From assembly GCA_008931825.1 (NCBI GenBank), contig QXVZ01016105.1, positions 62,001 through 126,000 on the forward strand: a stretch of 64,000 bases of DNA. Direction: 5' to 3'. This stretch comes from Phallusia fumigata (taxonomy: Eukaryota; Chordata; Ascidiacea; Phlebobranchia; Ascidiidae). Below, piece by piece: positions 46,313 through 64,000 of the stretch (the stretch's first letter is position 1; each line of letters begins with the position of its first letter). The position numbers were made by a program, and so were the translations under genes. The notes beneath the pieces are model-generated. The model saw nothing but the letters and a program-made list of their open reading frames with translations, was not told where the DNA came from and made no database searches.

Positions 46313-46967
46313 CCTTGTTTCCCTAATCCACTCGACGTTTTTAATATACCGACACACCAAAATCCAATGCTTATTGGCATGCGTAAATACAACGGAATGT
46401 TTTTTTTTTCTAGAAAACAAAAAATCTCTTGCAAAACGTTTTTCTAAACTTCGCACTTGCATTCGTTATGTAGGAATAGTGAAGCCGCTGATGCGTGCGA
46501 TCAGGTGATGTTAAACCGGCAAAGCGAATCGGCCCGAACAGCTGATAAAAGGATTTGGTCCAGTCGGCTATTTGCTGAAGGTTACTATGAGGAAAGGGTT
46601 GGCGGCTGTCAGATCTTTTGAACAGTTTCGTTTGCCACACTTAGACAAAGCGTTTCACCCAACGCGGAAGATTAAAAATTCTAAAAAGTATCACCGTCAT
46701 AAAAAATGCTCACGGAGTTAGTTATGTTATATTGGCTTTATATTTTTTGAGCCGACATTAGTTTGGGATTAGTGCGTTTGCAGGTTTTAGAACTCACAAA
46801 TTTTTGGTGTTAGTCACAAATTTGGAATTTTATTAAAACCAGAAACATATTTTAATTGTGTCTTGTGTGTAGTGATTTTTATTTCTTCTGGATCTAATGT
46901 ACATTAAAAAATTTTAAAATTAAACCTTTGATCTTGAGTTGGAGGATACTGGTCAGATTGTTGCAGC

Positions 46968-64000
<17,033 letters not shown>

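Larger units (their letters stand above)
44510..46967. other. Intergenic region, FES to SEC14L1
   Basis: FES 3' UTR to about 44950. Further on are an inverted repeat (45211-45304), a family B repeat (46001-46152) and a T-rich tract (46254-46312). No gene recognised. Confidence 0.55.

Overview
The window looks like nuclear DNA of an ascidian tunicate, most likely Ciona. It is AT-rich, has short GT-AG introns and compact gene spacing, and carries animal-only gene families: p53, FES/FER kinase, SEC14L1 and CHIP/STUB1. It also carries one exact copy of the 16-nt sequence I remember as the Ciona spliced leader. The species call is inference.

Layout, left to right. A six-exon isochorismatase-domain gene (ISOC2-like) lies on the minus strand at 44-1351. 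Every other gene is on the plus strand. Four single-exon genes follow: a p53/p73 family protein (2926-3990), COX7C (8254-8475), WDTC1/DCAF9 (10056-12026) and ROMO1 (13018-13269). Eight-exon STUB1 (13500-17315) starts only 230 nt after ROMO1 stops. An 8.3-kb stretch without a recognised gene (17.3-25.6 kb) holds most of a dispersed repeat family, a tRNA-derived fragment and a miRNA-like hairpin. A seven-exon receptor-like gene with two CUB domains follows (25656-29202). A complete 19-exon FES/FER tyrosine kinase runs from 31630 to 44509. SEC14L1 starts at 46968 and runs off the right edge, with 11 exons visible and one 9.6-kb intron.

Gene models were assembled by hand by joining exons at splice sites so that phase is kept throughout: 201 aa for ISOC, 279 aa for STUB1, 469 aa for the CUB protein, 829 aa for FES, and 396 complete codons so far for SEC14L1. 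Lengths match the families as I remember them. Two introns (ISOC intron 5, FES intron 2) need GC-AG splicing.

There is no operon-scale pathway. Several products touch stress and protein turnover (p53, CHIP, a CUL4 adaptor) or mitochondria (COX7C, ROMO1), but I read the neighbourhood as ordinary. Points worth a second look are the run of intronless genes, a p53 with histidine at the human R273 position, a perfect 21-bp hairpin, a stray spliced-leader sequence, a hAT-type MITE with its target duplication, and ROMO1-STUB1 packing that suggests trans-splicing.
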